Below, piece after piece: positions 27,703 to 35,809 of a stretch of 64,000 bases of DNA; positions within the stretch are counted from its first letter, which is position 1, and each line of letters begins with the position of its first letter. Location: NCBI RefSeq assembly GCF_052057775.1, contig NZ_CP195121.1, forward strand, positions 744,001 to 808,000. Reading direction: 5' to 3'. The stretch comes from Methanococcoides sp052057775 (GTDB taxonomy: Archaea > Halobacteriota > Methanosarcinia > Methanosarcinales > Methanosarcinaceae). Made by a program: the position numbers and the translations under genes. Below the pieces are notes generated by a model that made no database searches, was not told the origin of the DNA, and was given only the letters and a program-made list of their open reading frames with translations.

Positions 27703-28194
27703 TCATTTGCAGGCGTTTGTGGTTTTCTTGTTCAAAGAAACTGATTGGTTCTTCTTTTTGCAGCCGGAGATCTCTCCTTTTTCACAAAATTCTCTGAAAT
27801 GGAGGAAAAACTTAGGCATTTCTTCTTTGCAGTTGACGAATTCACTGAACTTTGTGAGCTTCTCAAGCGTTTCAGGTGTCACCGCATGCTCCATTTTGCA
27901 TGCATCGTCATCAGCCGTCACCTCATCAACTCCAAGCAGGATAAGGAAATCGTGCAGTACACTGTACTTCTCCTTTGTGCTTCTTGCAAGCTTCTTTCCT
28001 TCAGAAGTGAGGGTAACTCCGCCATATTTCTCGTAATTGATATACCCTTCTTTGGTTAGCTTCTTGAACATCCCGGTCACACTGGAGGGGCTGACATTCA
28101 GATATTTTGCGATGTCCTTTACCTGTGAGTATCCTTTTTTCTCAATAATGGTGTCAATAGCCTTCAGGTAATCTTCAGTTCTCTCAGTGGTCAA
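27703..28194 (-). CDS. DtxR/MntR-family transcription regulator
   Basis: A 163-residue metal-responsive repressor. The N-terminal winged helix (about 1-65) includes TEDYLKAI and the recognition helix segment VSPSSVTGMFKKL. The dimerisation and metal-binding region follows, with HDFLILLG and CKMEHAVTPE (about 90-112), where Cys, Glu and His are the expected metal ligands. The C-terminus is Lys- and Cys-rich with no SH3 domain. The start is TTG. It lies upstream of feoB on the same strand but with its own promoter. It is the second DtxR-type protein of the locus, so one may sense Fe2+ and the other Mn2+ or a different iron level; this is inference. Confidence 0.9.
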   Translation of the reverse strand: MTTERTEDYLKAIDTIIEKKGYSQVKDIAKYLNVSPSSVTGMFKKLTKEGYINYEKYGGVTLTSEGKKLARSTKEKYSVLHDFLILLGVDEVTADDDACKMEHAVTPETLEKLTKFSEFVNCKEEMPKFFLHFREFCEKGEISGCKKKNQSVSLNKKTTNACK

Positions 28195-28207
28195 GTGTAT
28201 CCAACCT

Positions 28208-28258
28208 TTTTTTGGTATATCTAATTGTATCAGGATACAATGTTACATCTTATATATG
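28208..28258 (-). promoter_or_regulatory. Promoter and palindromic operator of the DtxR gene
   Basis: On the minus strand a TATATAA box (about 28252-28258) is followed about 20-25 bases later by a perfect palindrome with arms TTGTATC and GATACAA (28225-28240). ATTAGATATACCAAAA (28210-28225) adjoins it and matches the feoB upstream element in 14 of 16 positions. The placement at the transcription start suggests autorepression. Confidence 0.5.
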
Positions 28259-28303
28259 TTGTGTAAGGAAAGCATTTGGCGGTGCCAGTGGTTGTCCTGT
28301 CGA

Positions 28304-29278
28304 TCAGTCAACCTTCCGCATAACAATGGATCCATCCCTCATTTTCACCTTGATATACTGTGCCTTCTCCTCGCCTGCCTCGTACTTGTTGTAGAGCATG
28401 GCTTCAACACGTCCGGCTCCGGTGAGCCTTCGAACGTTCGAGCTATCACTTCCACCCATCCTCTTCTTTTCGGCAGGGGGGGCCGGTGGGATCTTCTTTC
28501 TGCAATAGATGGTGCCGCCAAGCATGCCTGCACCGGCATAACCTTTTGCATCATTGAACAGCAGGAAGCCGGCTTTCATGTAAGCACCTGCGAACTCACC
28601 TACGATGCCTTCCACAACAACATTGCCGCCGTTGAGGTGCGCTCCTGTATTGAGTCCCGAATCACCTTTGACTGTGATAGTGCCTTTTTCCATAAGAAGG
28701 CCGGTTCCATTGTAAACATCTCCTTCCACAAGGATCTCTGCATCGCAATTGCATCTTGATGCAAGGGTCCCTCGAAGGATCCCATCGTTCAGTACAAGTT
28801 TCCTGCTTCCTGCATCGAACGAATTTTTGAGGGGGGCTGCAGATCTGCTGCCACAGAGCAGTTCCGTGATGGATATGAACTTCCTGTATCCTTCCTCATC
28901 CGACTCGACCTCAATAATGTTTCCCAGTGGTTCTTCAATATCTCCTGTAAGGTAAAGTGTGCCTGCTGACATAGCCATGCCTGCCTCAGGCCCGATGTTC
29001 CCTTCCACAAAGATGCGTCCCGCGTTTTCGGTCTTTCCTGTTCCGCCAAAGTGTGCAAGGTCAACCCCGAGGCTATATGCGAACCTTGAACCGACACTAC
29101 CCTTTATGTGAATATCTTCTCCTCTCTTCAGTTCGTCCACAAGCTGGCGATATGTATATTCAGTCCCTTTCTGGGAAGGGATCACAGAATCCGGTTCAAG
29201 TTCCTTCTCATGCCAGTAGAAATTGAAAGTGTGATCACAGAGGTGATCCACTAATGAGGTGAGTTCAAGTTCTATCAA
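28304..29278 (-). CDS. GXGXG-motif beta-helix protein (GltB3/FwdC-like)
   Basis: A 324-residue protein. Residues about 75-270 form repeated G-x-x-G-x-x-x-x-G units (such as GNIGPEAGMAMSAG and GDSGLNTGAHLNGG), the right-handed beta-helix shared by the C-terminal domain of glutamate synthase and subunit C of formylmethanofuran dehydrogenase. The N-terminal 70 and C-terminal 50 residues are not typical of either. It is the last gene of an operon with a ferredoxin, a CGGC protein and a DfsP protein. The domain is usually structural or links active sites in flavin or molybdenum enzymes; its partner here is unknown. Confidence 0.8.
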   Translation of the reverse strand: MIELELTSLVDHLCDHTFNFYWHEKELEPDSVIPSQKGTEYTYRQLVDELKRGEDIHIKGSVGSRFAYSLGVDLAHFGGTGKTENAGRIFVEGNIGPEAGMAMSAGTLYLTGDIEEPLGNIIEVESDEEGYRKFISITELLCGSRSAAPLKNSFDAGSRKLVLNDGILRGTLASRCNCDAEILVEGDVYNGTGLLMEKGTITVKGDSGLNTGAHLNGGNVVVEGIVGEFAGAYMKAGFLLFNDAKGYAGAGMLGGTIYCRKKIPPAPPAEKKRMGGSDSSNVRRLTGAGRVEAMLYNKYEAGEEKAQYIKVKMRDGSIVMRKVD

Positions 29279-29284
29279 TTTGCT

Positions 29285-29653
29285 TCACCCATGGATGAGC
29301 TGTGGCAGGCAGCGTGTACAGACCCAGAGGCTCTCCATCTTGTGCCTGATGGGCAGGAGGTACCTTTCATCCTCTCCGGCACCGCAGCTGAAGCACCTGA
29401 TGGATATGTCCGTGCTCTTTGGCTGTGCTTCTGCCTTTTCAGCATTGAACTCAACGGTCTGTCTCTCTTCGATGGTGATGGCACCTTCCGGACAGACGCC
29501 TATACAGAACCCCATGCCGTCACAGAGGTCTTCGGAAACGACCTTTGCCTTGCCGTCGATTATCTGTATTGCTCCCTCGGCACAGGGTGAGACACACTGT
29601 CCGCAGCCTGTACACTTCTCCTCGTCGATCTTGACTATCATTCGTTTGACCAT
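29285..29653 (-). CDS. Ferredoxin-type iron-sulfur protein with C-terminal zinc-ribbon-like tail
   Basis: A 122-residue protein. The first cluster motif is complete (CTGCGQCVSPC, about 14-24). The second, near 44-55, has CDGMGFCIGVCP, lacking one Cys of the CxxCxxC pattern, so its second cluster may be absent or atypical. The C-terminal third carries CFSCG and CTRC pairs (about 87-115), which look like a zinc ribbon or a further metal site. The start has AAGGAG eight bases upstream. It lies six bases before the GXGXG gene and is presumably its electron carrier. Confidence 0.85.
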   Translation of the reverse strand: MVKRMIVKIDEEKCTGCGQCVSPCAEGAIQIIDGKAKVVSEDLCDGMGFCIGVCPEGAITIEERQTVEFNAEKAEAQPKSTDISIRCFSCGAGEDERYLLPIRHKMESLWVCTRCLPQLIHG

Positions 29654-29684
29654 TGTGATTTCTCCTTATTTTTATTACCTGCTA

Positions 29685-30005
29685 TCAGTGATGTGTTCCC
29701 TCAACGATCTTTATGCCTGCATTCTCTATCGTTTTCCTGATCGTATCAATATGCGGGCATTCGGGATAGTTCTTCATCTGCATGCATGAGCTCAGGTGGA
29801 TAACGTCCACTCCGCTTTTCTGCAGGGAACGCACCAGGCGGAACACACGCCTTCCCGAACATCCTCCGCATGTGAAGAATGCGATCATCTGTGCATTACC
29901 ATCATAGTCGGTGAACTTTACTCTCCTTTCATTGAAAGCCTTAAAGCATCCTGTTCCCGGGCAGGCCTCGGATACTATATCACATCTGAGGACTGCTATT
30001 TTCAC
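29685..30005 (-). CDS. CGGC-domain protein
   Basis: A 106-residue protein of the CGGC family: an N-terminal strand MKIAVLRCD, an ACPGTGC segment, FTCGGCSGRR in the middle (about 45-54) and SSCMQMKNYPECPH near 72-85. The many conserved Cys suggest metal or cluster binding; the family has no established activity. The start is GTG. It lies between the DfsP-like and ferredoxin genes in the same operon. Confidence 0.85.
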   Translation of the reverse strand: MKIAVLRCDIVSEACPGTGCFKAFNERRVKFTDYDGNAQMIAFFTCGGCSGRRVFRLVRSLQKSGVDVIHLSSCMQMKNYPECPHIDTIRKTIENAGIKIVEGTHH

Positions 30006-30032
30006 AGGCTTTTCTTCAGTAATGTTCTCACC

Positions 30033-30809
30033 TCATTTTTCATCTTCAGCAGAAACTTCTTTCTTATTGATGTGAGCTGCCTCTTCAACGCTCTTCCTGA
30101 TTATGTATCCGGCCTCATGCAGGATGGTGTCCTGAAGTTGCGGGTCTTTGTCCATGCTCGCTGTACAAGGGTATGCGTGGTGCGCCCCGGACACGGTCTC
30201 CTTGTAGATATTGATGTCCGACCATCCAAGCTTCTTGGCTACATACCATGTTGACCCGCATGGGGCGTCCCTGAGGACCTTTGCATGTGTGAAAATGTTC
30301 CTCTCCTTGTCCACTTCTATGGTCAGCAACGGCCTGCCAAATCCCATGTCAACGAATTCGTCGATAAGTGGCTTTCCAGTTTTTACCAGTGAGCAGAACG
30401 GTTTCGGGAACTCACAGTCGATACCTTTGGCTTCAAGGGTTTCCTTTATTTGCTGGACAAGTCCTGCTGGTGCAAGTTTGGGGACCTCTATGGGTGCGAT
30501 CACGGCCTTTGCACCGCACATCTCCACCATCTTCGGGAGTGTCGACAGGATGTCAGGATGCAGGTCCATGACTATCAGCAGGTCACAGTCACCCATATGT
30601 TCCGGGAGGTATTCCTCCGGTTCTTCTATGAACTGTGGCAGGTCGGCAGGGAACTCGTATATATCGACGACGCTGTCCGCGTATGACCTCTTCTTCTCCC
30701 TGCAATGGTCGCAAAGCTCTCCGCAGGATGTGCAGAAAGTGCTTGAGTTCACCACATTGCCTATGACTTTCCTTCCGAACTCTCCGGTATAGTAAAAACT
30801 GATACGCAT
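30033..30809 (-). CDS. DUF166 / DfsP-type protein
   Basis: A 258-residue protein of the archaeal DUF166 family, called DfsP where the protein is a selenoprotein. The N-terminal segment has CTSCGELCDHC (about 27-37), ordinary Cys codons with no in-frame UGA. The rest is an alpha/beta fold with the segment LLIVMDLHPDIL and further Cys at CEFPKPFCSL and the C-terminal third. The family is found mainly in methanogens and has no known reaction. Its place beside a siroheme reductase-like gene, ferredoxin and CGGC protein suggests a redox or sulfur/one-carbon role. Confidence 0.8.
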   Translation of the reverse strand: MRISFYYTGEFGRKVIGNVVNSSTFCTSCGELCDHCREKKRSYADSVVDIYEFPADLPQFIEEPEEYLPEHMGDCDLLIVMDLHPDILSTLPKMVEMCGAKAVIAPIEVPKLAPAGLVQQIKETLEAKGIDCEFPKPFCSLVKTGKPLIDEFVDMGFGRPLLTIEVDKERNIFTHAKVLRDAPCGSTWYVAKKLGWSDINIYKETVSGAHHAYPCTASMDKDPQLQDTILHEAGYIIRKSVEEAAHINKKEVSAEDEK

Positions 30810-30894
30810 AGCTTCCTCTCATCGATAAGGAAAATAAGCAGGGTCCTTGTCCGATCACCCTGTAAGTTGTGTTCGTAAGCAATTCGTGGGGATG

Positions 30895-30919
30895 GTCGGG
30901 GTCTTTGGAAAACCCCGAC
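30895..30919 (-). other. Hairpin between the siroheme protein and DfsP genes
   Basis: Perfect 8-base arms (GTCGGGGT and ACCCCGAC) flank a 9-base loop in the 130-base gap. There is no T run, so it may be an mRNA processing or stability element that uncouples expression of the first gene from the rest. Confidence 0.4.
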
Positions 30920-30939
30920 AGTCGTAGTAGTATGTTTGC

Positions 30940-31599
30940 TCAGAGTCCGACTTCTTTCTTGAAGGTCTCAAGTCCGATCTCATCAATGACCCTTCCGAGC
31001 CTGTGTTTCTTTGTGTGCGTCTTGTAGTATGTGATGATCTTATCAACAAGGTCGAGAACTTCTTCCTCATCAAGTTCCTCTGCAATGACATCTGCAAGAC
31101 GTGGCTTGAGTCCGGCACTTCCTCCGACCATGACGGTGAATCCTTTTGGTGTGCCCATGATACCAATGTCCTTGATGGCGCTCTCAGCACAGGAGTTCAT
31201 ACACCCTGATACACCGATCTTGAGCTTTGATGGCAGTTCCATTCCATGGTATATCTCATCGAGCTTGAGCCCAAGTCCCACGGAGTCCTGCTGTCCGCGT
31301 TTACAGAATGTTGTTCCCGGACAGATCTTTACGCTCCTGACACAGAGTCCGATGGCAGCTGCAGGTTTCATATCGAGCTCTTTCCAGACGTTGTCCAGAT
31401 CTTCCTCTTTTAGTCCCACTATGGCAAGTCTCTGTGCGGATGTTACTTTGATGGCAGCTGCACCGTATTTCTCGGATACGTCTGCAATCTTTCTGAGGAG
31501 ATCTGGTGACGCAATACCTCCGGCGATGTGAGGTGCGATAGCGAATGTCTCCTGGTCTCTCTGAATGATTGCTCCCTTTTCAAGTAGATCTTTTGTCAT
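30940..31599 (-). CDS. Small siroheme sulfite/nitrite reductase-like protein
   Basis: A 219-residue protein of the small Dsr-like group seen in methanogens. It has an N-terminal ferrodoxin-like half-domain (about 1-80), then the siroheme-[4Fe-4S] motif as CPGTTFC (C-X5-C, about 107-113) and CMNSC (C-X3-C, about 144-148). The C-terminal 50 residues form helices. The chain is about one third of assimilatory sulfite reductase length, as in archaeal Dsr-like proteins of unknown substrate. It is divergent from an HxlR regulator and followed by the DfsP operon. Possible substrates are sulfite, nitrite or another small oxyanion, none proved by sequence. Confidence 0.88.
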   Translation of the reverse strand: MTKDLLEKGAIIQRDQETFAIAPHIAGGIASPDLLRKIADVSEKYGAAAIKVTSAQRLAIVGLKEEDLDNVWKELDMKPAAAIGLCVRSVKICPGTTFCKRGQQDSVGLGLKLDEIYHGMELPSKLKIGVSGCMNSCAESAIKDIGIMGTPKGFTVMVGGSAGLKPRLADVIAEELDEEEVLDLVDKIITYYKTHTKKHRLGRVIDEIGLETFKKEVGL

Positions 31600-31657
31600 T
31601 TAGTCCTCTCCTCTAAAATTTGTTGCTGTTTGTTATTAAGTATATTTGGGATACTTC

Positions 31658-31665
31658 TATATATA
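31658..31665 (+). promoter_or_regulatory. TATA box of the HxlR regulator
   Basis: TATATATA lies about 27 bases before ATG 31689, so the mRNA is probably leaderless. The box sits in the divergent region shared with the siroheme protein gene. Confidence 0.55.
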
Positions 31666-31688
31666 ATGGCAGTTTCTTCCTTGATACT

Positions 31689-32045
31689 ATGAAGGATTGT
31701 ACCATCTACAAAACGATCGATATTATAGGCAAAAGATGGACTTTATGCATACTGCTGGAGCTTTACAAAGGTAACAACGAGGAAAAAAGGTTCAATGAAC
31801 TTAAGAAGAAGTTGCAGACCATTACTCCGAAGACCCTGTCTGTAAGGCTCAAGGAACTTGAGGAAGATGGTCTTGTAAAAAGGACGCTTGACGATTCGAA
31901 GGACCCCGCAATATACACTTATTCCCTGACCAAAAGCGGAATGGAGTTCATGGAGATCATCCAGTCCATCAAGCAATGGGGTCTGGAATGGAAGTTCGAG
32001 AATAAGATCTGTGGCCTTTCCAACTGCAAGAACTGCAAGTTATGA
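31689..32045 (+). CDS. HxlR-family winged-helix regulator
   Basis: A 118-residue regulator with the HxlR/MarR-like fold: CTIYKTIDIIGKRWTL at the N-terminus, FNELKKKL and TPKTLSVRLKELEEDGLV as the recognition helix and wing (about 40-62). A CGLSNCKNC metal-like tail closes the chain. I start it at ATG 31689, not at the upstream ATG 31620, because the TATA box lies between them. It is divergent from the siroheme protein gene and may regulate it. The Cys tail suggests redox or metal sensing, which is inference. Confidence 0.88.
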   Translation: MKDCTIYKTIDIIGKRWTLCILLELYKGNNEEKRFNELKKKLQTITPKTLSVRLKELEEDGLVKRTLDDSKDPAIYTYSLTKSGMEFMEIIQSIKQWGLEWKFENKICGLSNCKNCKL

Positions 32046-32076
32046 TATCATTGAACAAGCTTATGCGGGGCTTTGC

Positions 32077-32289
32077 TTAAAGTGCTCCGCAGCCACAACC
32101 CCTGCTCAGCAGGACATCGATGCGTGAGGCTATGTCCTGAATGTCCTCTTCAGACATGTCCTTTTCATGCATGTGTTTTTCGATTATGTGATCCATTATT
32201 TTCTGTTTCACATCACCGGTTTCAGATGCAGAACCTGTTGTGATGAAATCGCAATTGAACCCCAGATCCCTGCATTTTATGATCTTCAT
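32077..32289 (-). CDS. DUF1059 family small protein
   Basis: A 70-residue protein with MKIIKCRDLGFNCDF at the N-terminus and a helical C-terminal half rich in Met, Lys and Asp, ending GCGCGAL. This matches the DUF1059 pattern, whose function is unknown. A very strong GGGGGAGGGG ribosome site precedes ATG 32289, so I reject the longer frame beginning at 32328. Confidence 0.85.
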   Translation of the reverse strand: MKIIKCRDLGFNCDFITTGSASETGDVKQKIMDHIIEKHMHEKDMSEEDIQDIASRIDVLLSRGCGCGAL

Positions 32290-32384
32290 TTGCTTTCCCC
32301 TCCCCCTTATGTGCTCTTCAGATGCCAATATACTATTTGAATAGGGTGCATACTAATGTATGCTACATAATAGTAAAGCAGGCC

Positions 32385-33128
32385 TTATAGCCTGCTTATT
32401 ATGTTGAATATCGGTTCCAGTTTCTTTATGTTCTCTTTGCAGAACTCATTGTCCTTACAGAGATTCTTAAGGCTTTCATATCCGGAATTTACTGTTTCAA
32501 CATCCGATGGATCACAGGATGCCATTTCTCCTAAAAGATCCTCGATCTCGGTAGTTGTGCGCTCATCGTGTGTCAGTATATCCATTATTTTGCGTATCTC
32601 TTCATCAAGAACCGGTTTTATTGCCTGTTCAAAAATCGCCCCCTTCATTTCCGGTGGAACTTCCGCGGGAGCGCTTTCAATATCAATAATTTTGTTATCT
32701 TCAGGTTCACTTTCTGTGATCTCCATGGTGGACATCCTTGCGAACAGGTGTGAGAGTATTGTCTTCTGGGCAGTCAGGTACTTGAAGAATTCGAACTGCA
32801 TTTTGCAGCTGTTCGCAAGCTTTGGTTTGTGATCAAGGGTCACATATGGCAGGATATTTTCATATGCTGCTGTGAACTCCTCAACCTTTTCCGGATAATA
32901 TTCCTGAAGCATTTCAAGAACGCAGTCATACCATTTCAGGTATTTCCTTTGCATTATCTCGTGTATTTCCAGTCCTTCTCCTTTGAGTTCTGCTATCCTG
33001 TACTTCCCCTCACTTTCGTCTTCATTCTTTATGAATTCGACATAAGGGTACATTTTTGGCGCGAGCTCTTCGATCCAGTTAACGACAATTCCTGCGACCC
33101 TGACCTTGTTTAGTGTCTTTTGATCCAT
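32385..33128 (-). CDS. Uncharacterised helical protein
   Basis: A 247-residue soluble, mostly helical and acidic protein with no signal peptide. An N-terminal half (about 1-120) has several aromatic residues and EYYPEKVEEF; the middle has a Pro/Glu linker (about 140-165), and the C-terminal half (about 170-245) contains two Cys pairs (CKDNEFC). I do not recognise a family. Its ATG follows the stop of a 39-residue membrane peptide gene after one base, so both are translated together. Confidence 0.7.
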   Translation of the reverse strand: MDQKTLNKVRVAGIVVNWIEELAPKMYPYVEFIKNEDESEGKYRIAELKGEGLEIHEIMQRKYLKWYDCVLEMLQEYYPEKVEEFTAAYENILPYVTLDHKPKLANSCKMQFEFFKYLTAQKTILSHLFARMSTMEITESEPEDNKIIDIESAPAEVPPEMKGAIFEQAIKPVLDEEIRKIMDILTHDERTTTEIEDLLGEMASCDPSDVETVNSGYESLKNLCKDNEFCKENIKKLEPIFNIISRL

Positions 33129-33129
33129 G

Positions 33130-33249
33130 TTACATCACAGACTTAATTATTAAAACTAAAATTAGGGTAAGGACCAATAGCAGGGCTAGTTTTCTCATGA
33201 CCGGATATACATATCCGCATGCTGCGACCAGCGCTCTTATTGGTTCCAT
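33130..33249 (-). CDS. 39-residue single-span membrane peptide
   Basis: The frame reads a short N-terminus with a Cys, a basic MRK, then a Leu/Ile/Val-rich span of about 20 residues ending IIKSVM. A GAGGGA ribosome site lies five bases before ATG 33249. The stop codon is one base before the ATG of the helical protein gene, which implies a two-gene operon. I recognise no family, but the ribosome site and coupling support a real gene. Confidence 0.65.
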   Translation of the reverse strand: MEPIRALVAACGYVYPVMRKLALLLVLTLILVLIIKSVM

Positions 33250-33290
33250 GTTTCCCTCTGTTAGCTATAAGATGGAAAATGGAGTATTGT

Positions 33291-33716
33291 TCACTCCTCT
33301 TCCACTTTTAGCCTGATCATGACATCGTCCTGCTTGATCTTGTTGACGACGTCCATTCCCTCAATGACCTTTCCAAAGACTGTGTGTACGCCGTCAAGGT
33401 GTGGCTGTGGTGAATGTGTGATGAAGAACTGGCTTCCGCCGGTATTCTTTCCGGCGTGTGCCATGGAAAGTGCTCCTGTTGTGTGCTTTCTGGGATTTAT
33501 CTCGCACTTGATGGTGTATCCGGGGCCTCCGGTACCATTCCCTTTAGGGCATCCTCCCTGGATGACAAAGTTTGGTATTACTCTGTGGAATGTAAGTCCA
33601 TTGTAAAATCCCTGTTTAATGAGCTTTTCAAAGTTTGCAACTGTCTTTGGTGCCTCCTTTTCGAAAAGTTCCAGGACGATATCACCTTTGTTTGTCTCAA
33701 TGATTGCTTTTTTCAT
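33291..33716 (-). CDS. Cyclophilin-type peptidyl-prolyl isomerase
   Basis: A 141-residue single-domain cyclophilin. Visible motifs are FHRVIPNFVIQGGCP (active-site Arg, Phe and Gln region, about 44-58), GALSMAHAGKNTGGSQFFI and LDGVHTVFGKV. It catalyses cis-trans isomerisation of Xaa-Pro bonds and is cytosolic. The frame is open up to 33851, but ATG 33716 is preceded by GGAG at normal spacing and gives the usual family length. Confidence 0.94.
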   Translation of the reverse strand: MKKAIIETNKGDIVLELFEKEAPKTVANFEKLIKQGFYNGLTFHRVIPNFVIQGGCPKGNGTGGPGYTIKCEINPRKHTTGALSMAHAGKNTGGSQFFITHSPQPHLDGVHTVFGKVIEGMDVVNKIKQDDVMIRLKVEEE

Positions 33717-33988
33717 TAATGTGTCTCCTAACGGTTTTATGGTAAATTTGAATTTAAGGGTTTCTGTCAGGTCTGTAAAATCCGAATTTGACGGGTCGAT
33801 AATCGATAACTTTATATGATTGCCCCGTTCATTTAGTACCAATGCTTCCAAATAATGGGGTCAGCATCTTTGTGCTGTTTTTGGAAATGCAGATAATTTA
33901 AAAAAGTTAAGGCCGATGTCGTATTCGTAATGATTTTCACCAAAATCATTTTATACGTTCAGGTTTTCTTAAAATGGGTGTTACTAAA

Positions 33989-34249
33989 ATGATTAATTCA
34001 ATCCTTGAAATGATTAAAAACGTGCCTGAGGGGCACGAGCTGTCAGGTTATATCTACTTGCTTGACGGTGCATCATCATCTATCATATGGTATGATAACA
34101 TCACAAATTGCCGTGAAGTTGTAGAGGATGAGATCACCTGGCTGATCTTCGATTATATGAACCCGGACTATGGAAAATCCATTCTTCTTGTCCAGAAATC
34201 CGATGTTTCAAAGATCGACCTTTCATACGTAACTAAGACCCCTTACTGA
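33989..34249 (+). CDS. Uncharacterised small protein
   Basis: An 86-residue acidic protein with alternating strands and helices (SGYIYLLDG, EITWLIFDYMNPDYGKSILLVQ). I recognise no family. ATG 33989 has GGGTG eight bases upstream; the in-frame ATG 33974 would include that ribosome site in the coding region. Alone between cyclophilin and thiC. A hairpin at 34288-34310 follows. Confidence 0.65.
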   Translation: MINSILEMIKNVPEGHELSGYIYLLDGASSSIIWYDNITNCREVVEDEITWLIFDYMNPDYGKSILLVQKSDVSKIDLSYVTKTPY

Positions 34250-34287
34250 TCCTGTCTTCAGGTAGGTTTTTCAGTTCGGTCTTTTAG

Positions 34288-34310
34288 CACCATTCTTATA
34301 TGGAATGGTG
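34288..34310 (+). terminator. Hairpin after the small protein gene
   Basis: Perfect 8-base arms CACCATTC and GAATGGTG flank a 7-base loop; T-rich sequence follows. Probable transcription end of the upstream gene. Confidence 0.45.
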
Positions 34311-34494
34311 ACTCGTTTATTTTGTTCCCTCTTCTTCTGAGATCTTTATTGTGGTATAGCTGTTGCTTTCTGCACTCCCTTCATTTAATCTGAAAAGAAT
34401 CCTTTTTGAGATAGCTGAAGCTATGCAATGATCCTGTTGATTGTAATATTAAGGCAGTTCTCCGCCTTGAGAAGAAGATTCTGATATCTTGTAG

Positions 34495-34530
34495 AAAAAA
34501 AGAATTTAAAGTAATGCCAGTGGCATTACT
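34495..34530 (-). terminator. thiC terminator hairpin
   Basis: A near-perfect palindrome with 10-base arms (34510-34519 and 34521-34530) overlaps the thiC stop codon and is followed on the minus strand by a run of seven T. Confidence 0.7.
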
Positions 34531-35809
34531 TTGCAAGATCGTAGTTCTGGTTGACGATCTTAAGAGCGCAGAAGTCACCGCACATTGTGCATGCGTCTTC
34601 ATCTGCAGATGCCCTTTCTGTCCTGACCTTCCTTGCGAGTTCTGGGTCGAGTGAATACTCGAAAACCTTTCCCCAGTCAAGGTCTCTGCGTGCCCTTGCC
34701 ATTGCGAGGTCCTCGTCTCTCTTTCCGAGCTTGACCATGTCACCGACGTGTGCTGCGATCCTGGATGTCTTGACACCTTCGATTACATCCTCGAGGTTTG
34801 GAAGTGCAAGGTGTTCTGCAGGGGTTACGTAGCAGAGGAAGTCACAGCCTACTGATGCGGATGTTGCTGCACCGATCGCGGTAACGATGTGGTCGCGACC
34901 TGCACCGATATCTGTAACGAGTGGACCGAGCATGTAGAATGGCTTGCGACCGCTCATTGACTTCATGAGCTTGACGTTCATCTCGACCTCATCGAGTGGT
35001 ACGTGACCTGGACCTTCGACGATTACCTGAAGACCGTACTTGTCGTGTGCTTTCTGTGCGCACTCGGAGTTGATGATGAGCTCCTGGATCTGTGCCCTGT
35101 CGGTAGCATCGTGGATCGCACCTGCGCGCATTCCGTTACCTGTGGAGAGGACAACTTCGTGTTCCTTGAGGATCTCACAAAGGTAGTCGAAGTCAGAGTA
35201 AAGTGGGTTTTCCTTCTCGTTGTGGAGCATCCATGTTGTCATGAAAGCACCGCCACGGGAACAGAGACCACCGTAACGTCCGTGTGCTTTAAGCCTGTCG
35301 AGGACGATGTTGTTGATACCTGTGTGGATGGCCATGAAGTTTGTACCGAGCTTTGCCTGCTCTTCTGTTGCGTTCCAGAGGTCATCTTCTGTCATGTGGA
35401 CGATTGAACCGTCTCTCTTTGCAGCGGTGATGAATGCCTGGTACAGTGGTACTGATCCAACGGAAAGTGAGATCGCATCACAGACTTTCTTCCTGATGCC
35501 GAGGAAGTCTCCACCGGTTCCGAGCTCCATGAGTGTGTCTGCACCAGCAGCTTCTGCAGCTTTTGCCTTTGCGACTTCCATTTCCTCATCGATGATGTCT
35601 GAGGAAGCACCGATTGATGCGTTGACCTTTGTCCTGAGACCTTCACCGATACCGCAGAGCTTTACGTCCCTGTATGGGGAGGTTGGGATTACGATCCTAC
35701 CTGCAGCGATTCCACGCCTGATGAATTCTGGTTCTACACCTTCGTTCTGGGCGACAACTTTCATTTCTTCTGTGATCTGGCCAGCTTTGGCATCTTCTAC
35801 GATTGTCAT
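34526..35809 (-). CDS. thiC: Phosphomethylpyrimidine synthase ThiC
   Basis: A 427-residue radical-SAM enzyme that turns 5-aminoimidazole ribotide into HMP-phosphate for thiamine. Visible family segments are AHGRYGGLCSRGG, EGPGHVPLDE (about 265-274), FYMLGPLVTDIGAGRDHI and the C-terminal cluster motif CTMCGDFC (Cys-x2-Cys-x4-Cys, about 409-416). The length matches archaeal ThiC, which lacks the N-terminal extension of many bacterial forms. GAGGT precedes the start. The upstream region shows no CUGAGA-type TPP riboswitch core. Confidence 0.95.
   Translation of the reverse strand: MTIVEDAKAGQITEEMKVVAQNEGVEPEFIRRGIAAGRIVIPTSPYRDVKLCGIGEGLRTKVNASIGASSDIIDEEMEVAKAKAAEAAGADTLMELGTGGDFLGIRKKVCDAISLSVGSVPLYQAFITAAKRDGSIVHMTEDDLWNATEEQAKLGTNFMAIHTGINNIVLDRLKAHGRYGGLCSRGGAFMTTWMLHNEKENPLYSDFDYLCEILKEHEVVLSTGNGMRAGAIHDATDRAQIQELIINSECAQKAHDKYGLQVIVEGPGHVPLDEVEMNVKLMKSMSGRKPFYMLGPLVTDIGAGRDHIVTAIGAATSASVGCDFLCYVTPAEHLALPNLEDVIEGVKTSRIAAHVGDMVKLGKRDEDLAMARARRDLDWGKVFEYSLDPELARKVRTERASADEDACTMCGDFCALKIVNQNYDLAK

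Noticed and set aside
30033..30809. Selenocysteine in the DfsP-like protein
   Set aside because: The frame has Cys codons throughout and no in-frame UGA before its stop, so this copy is a Cys form.
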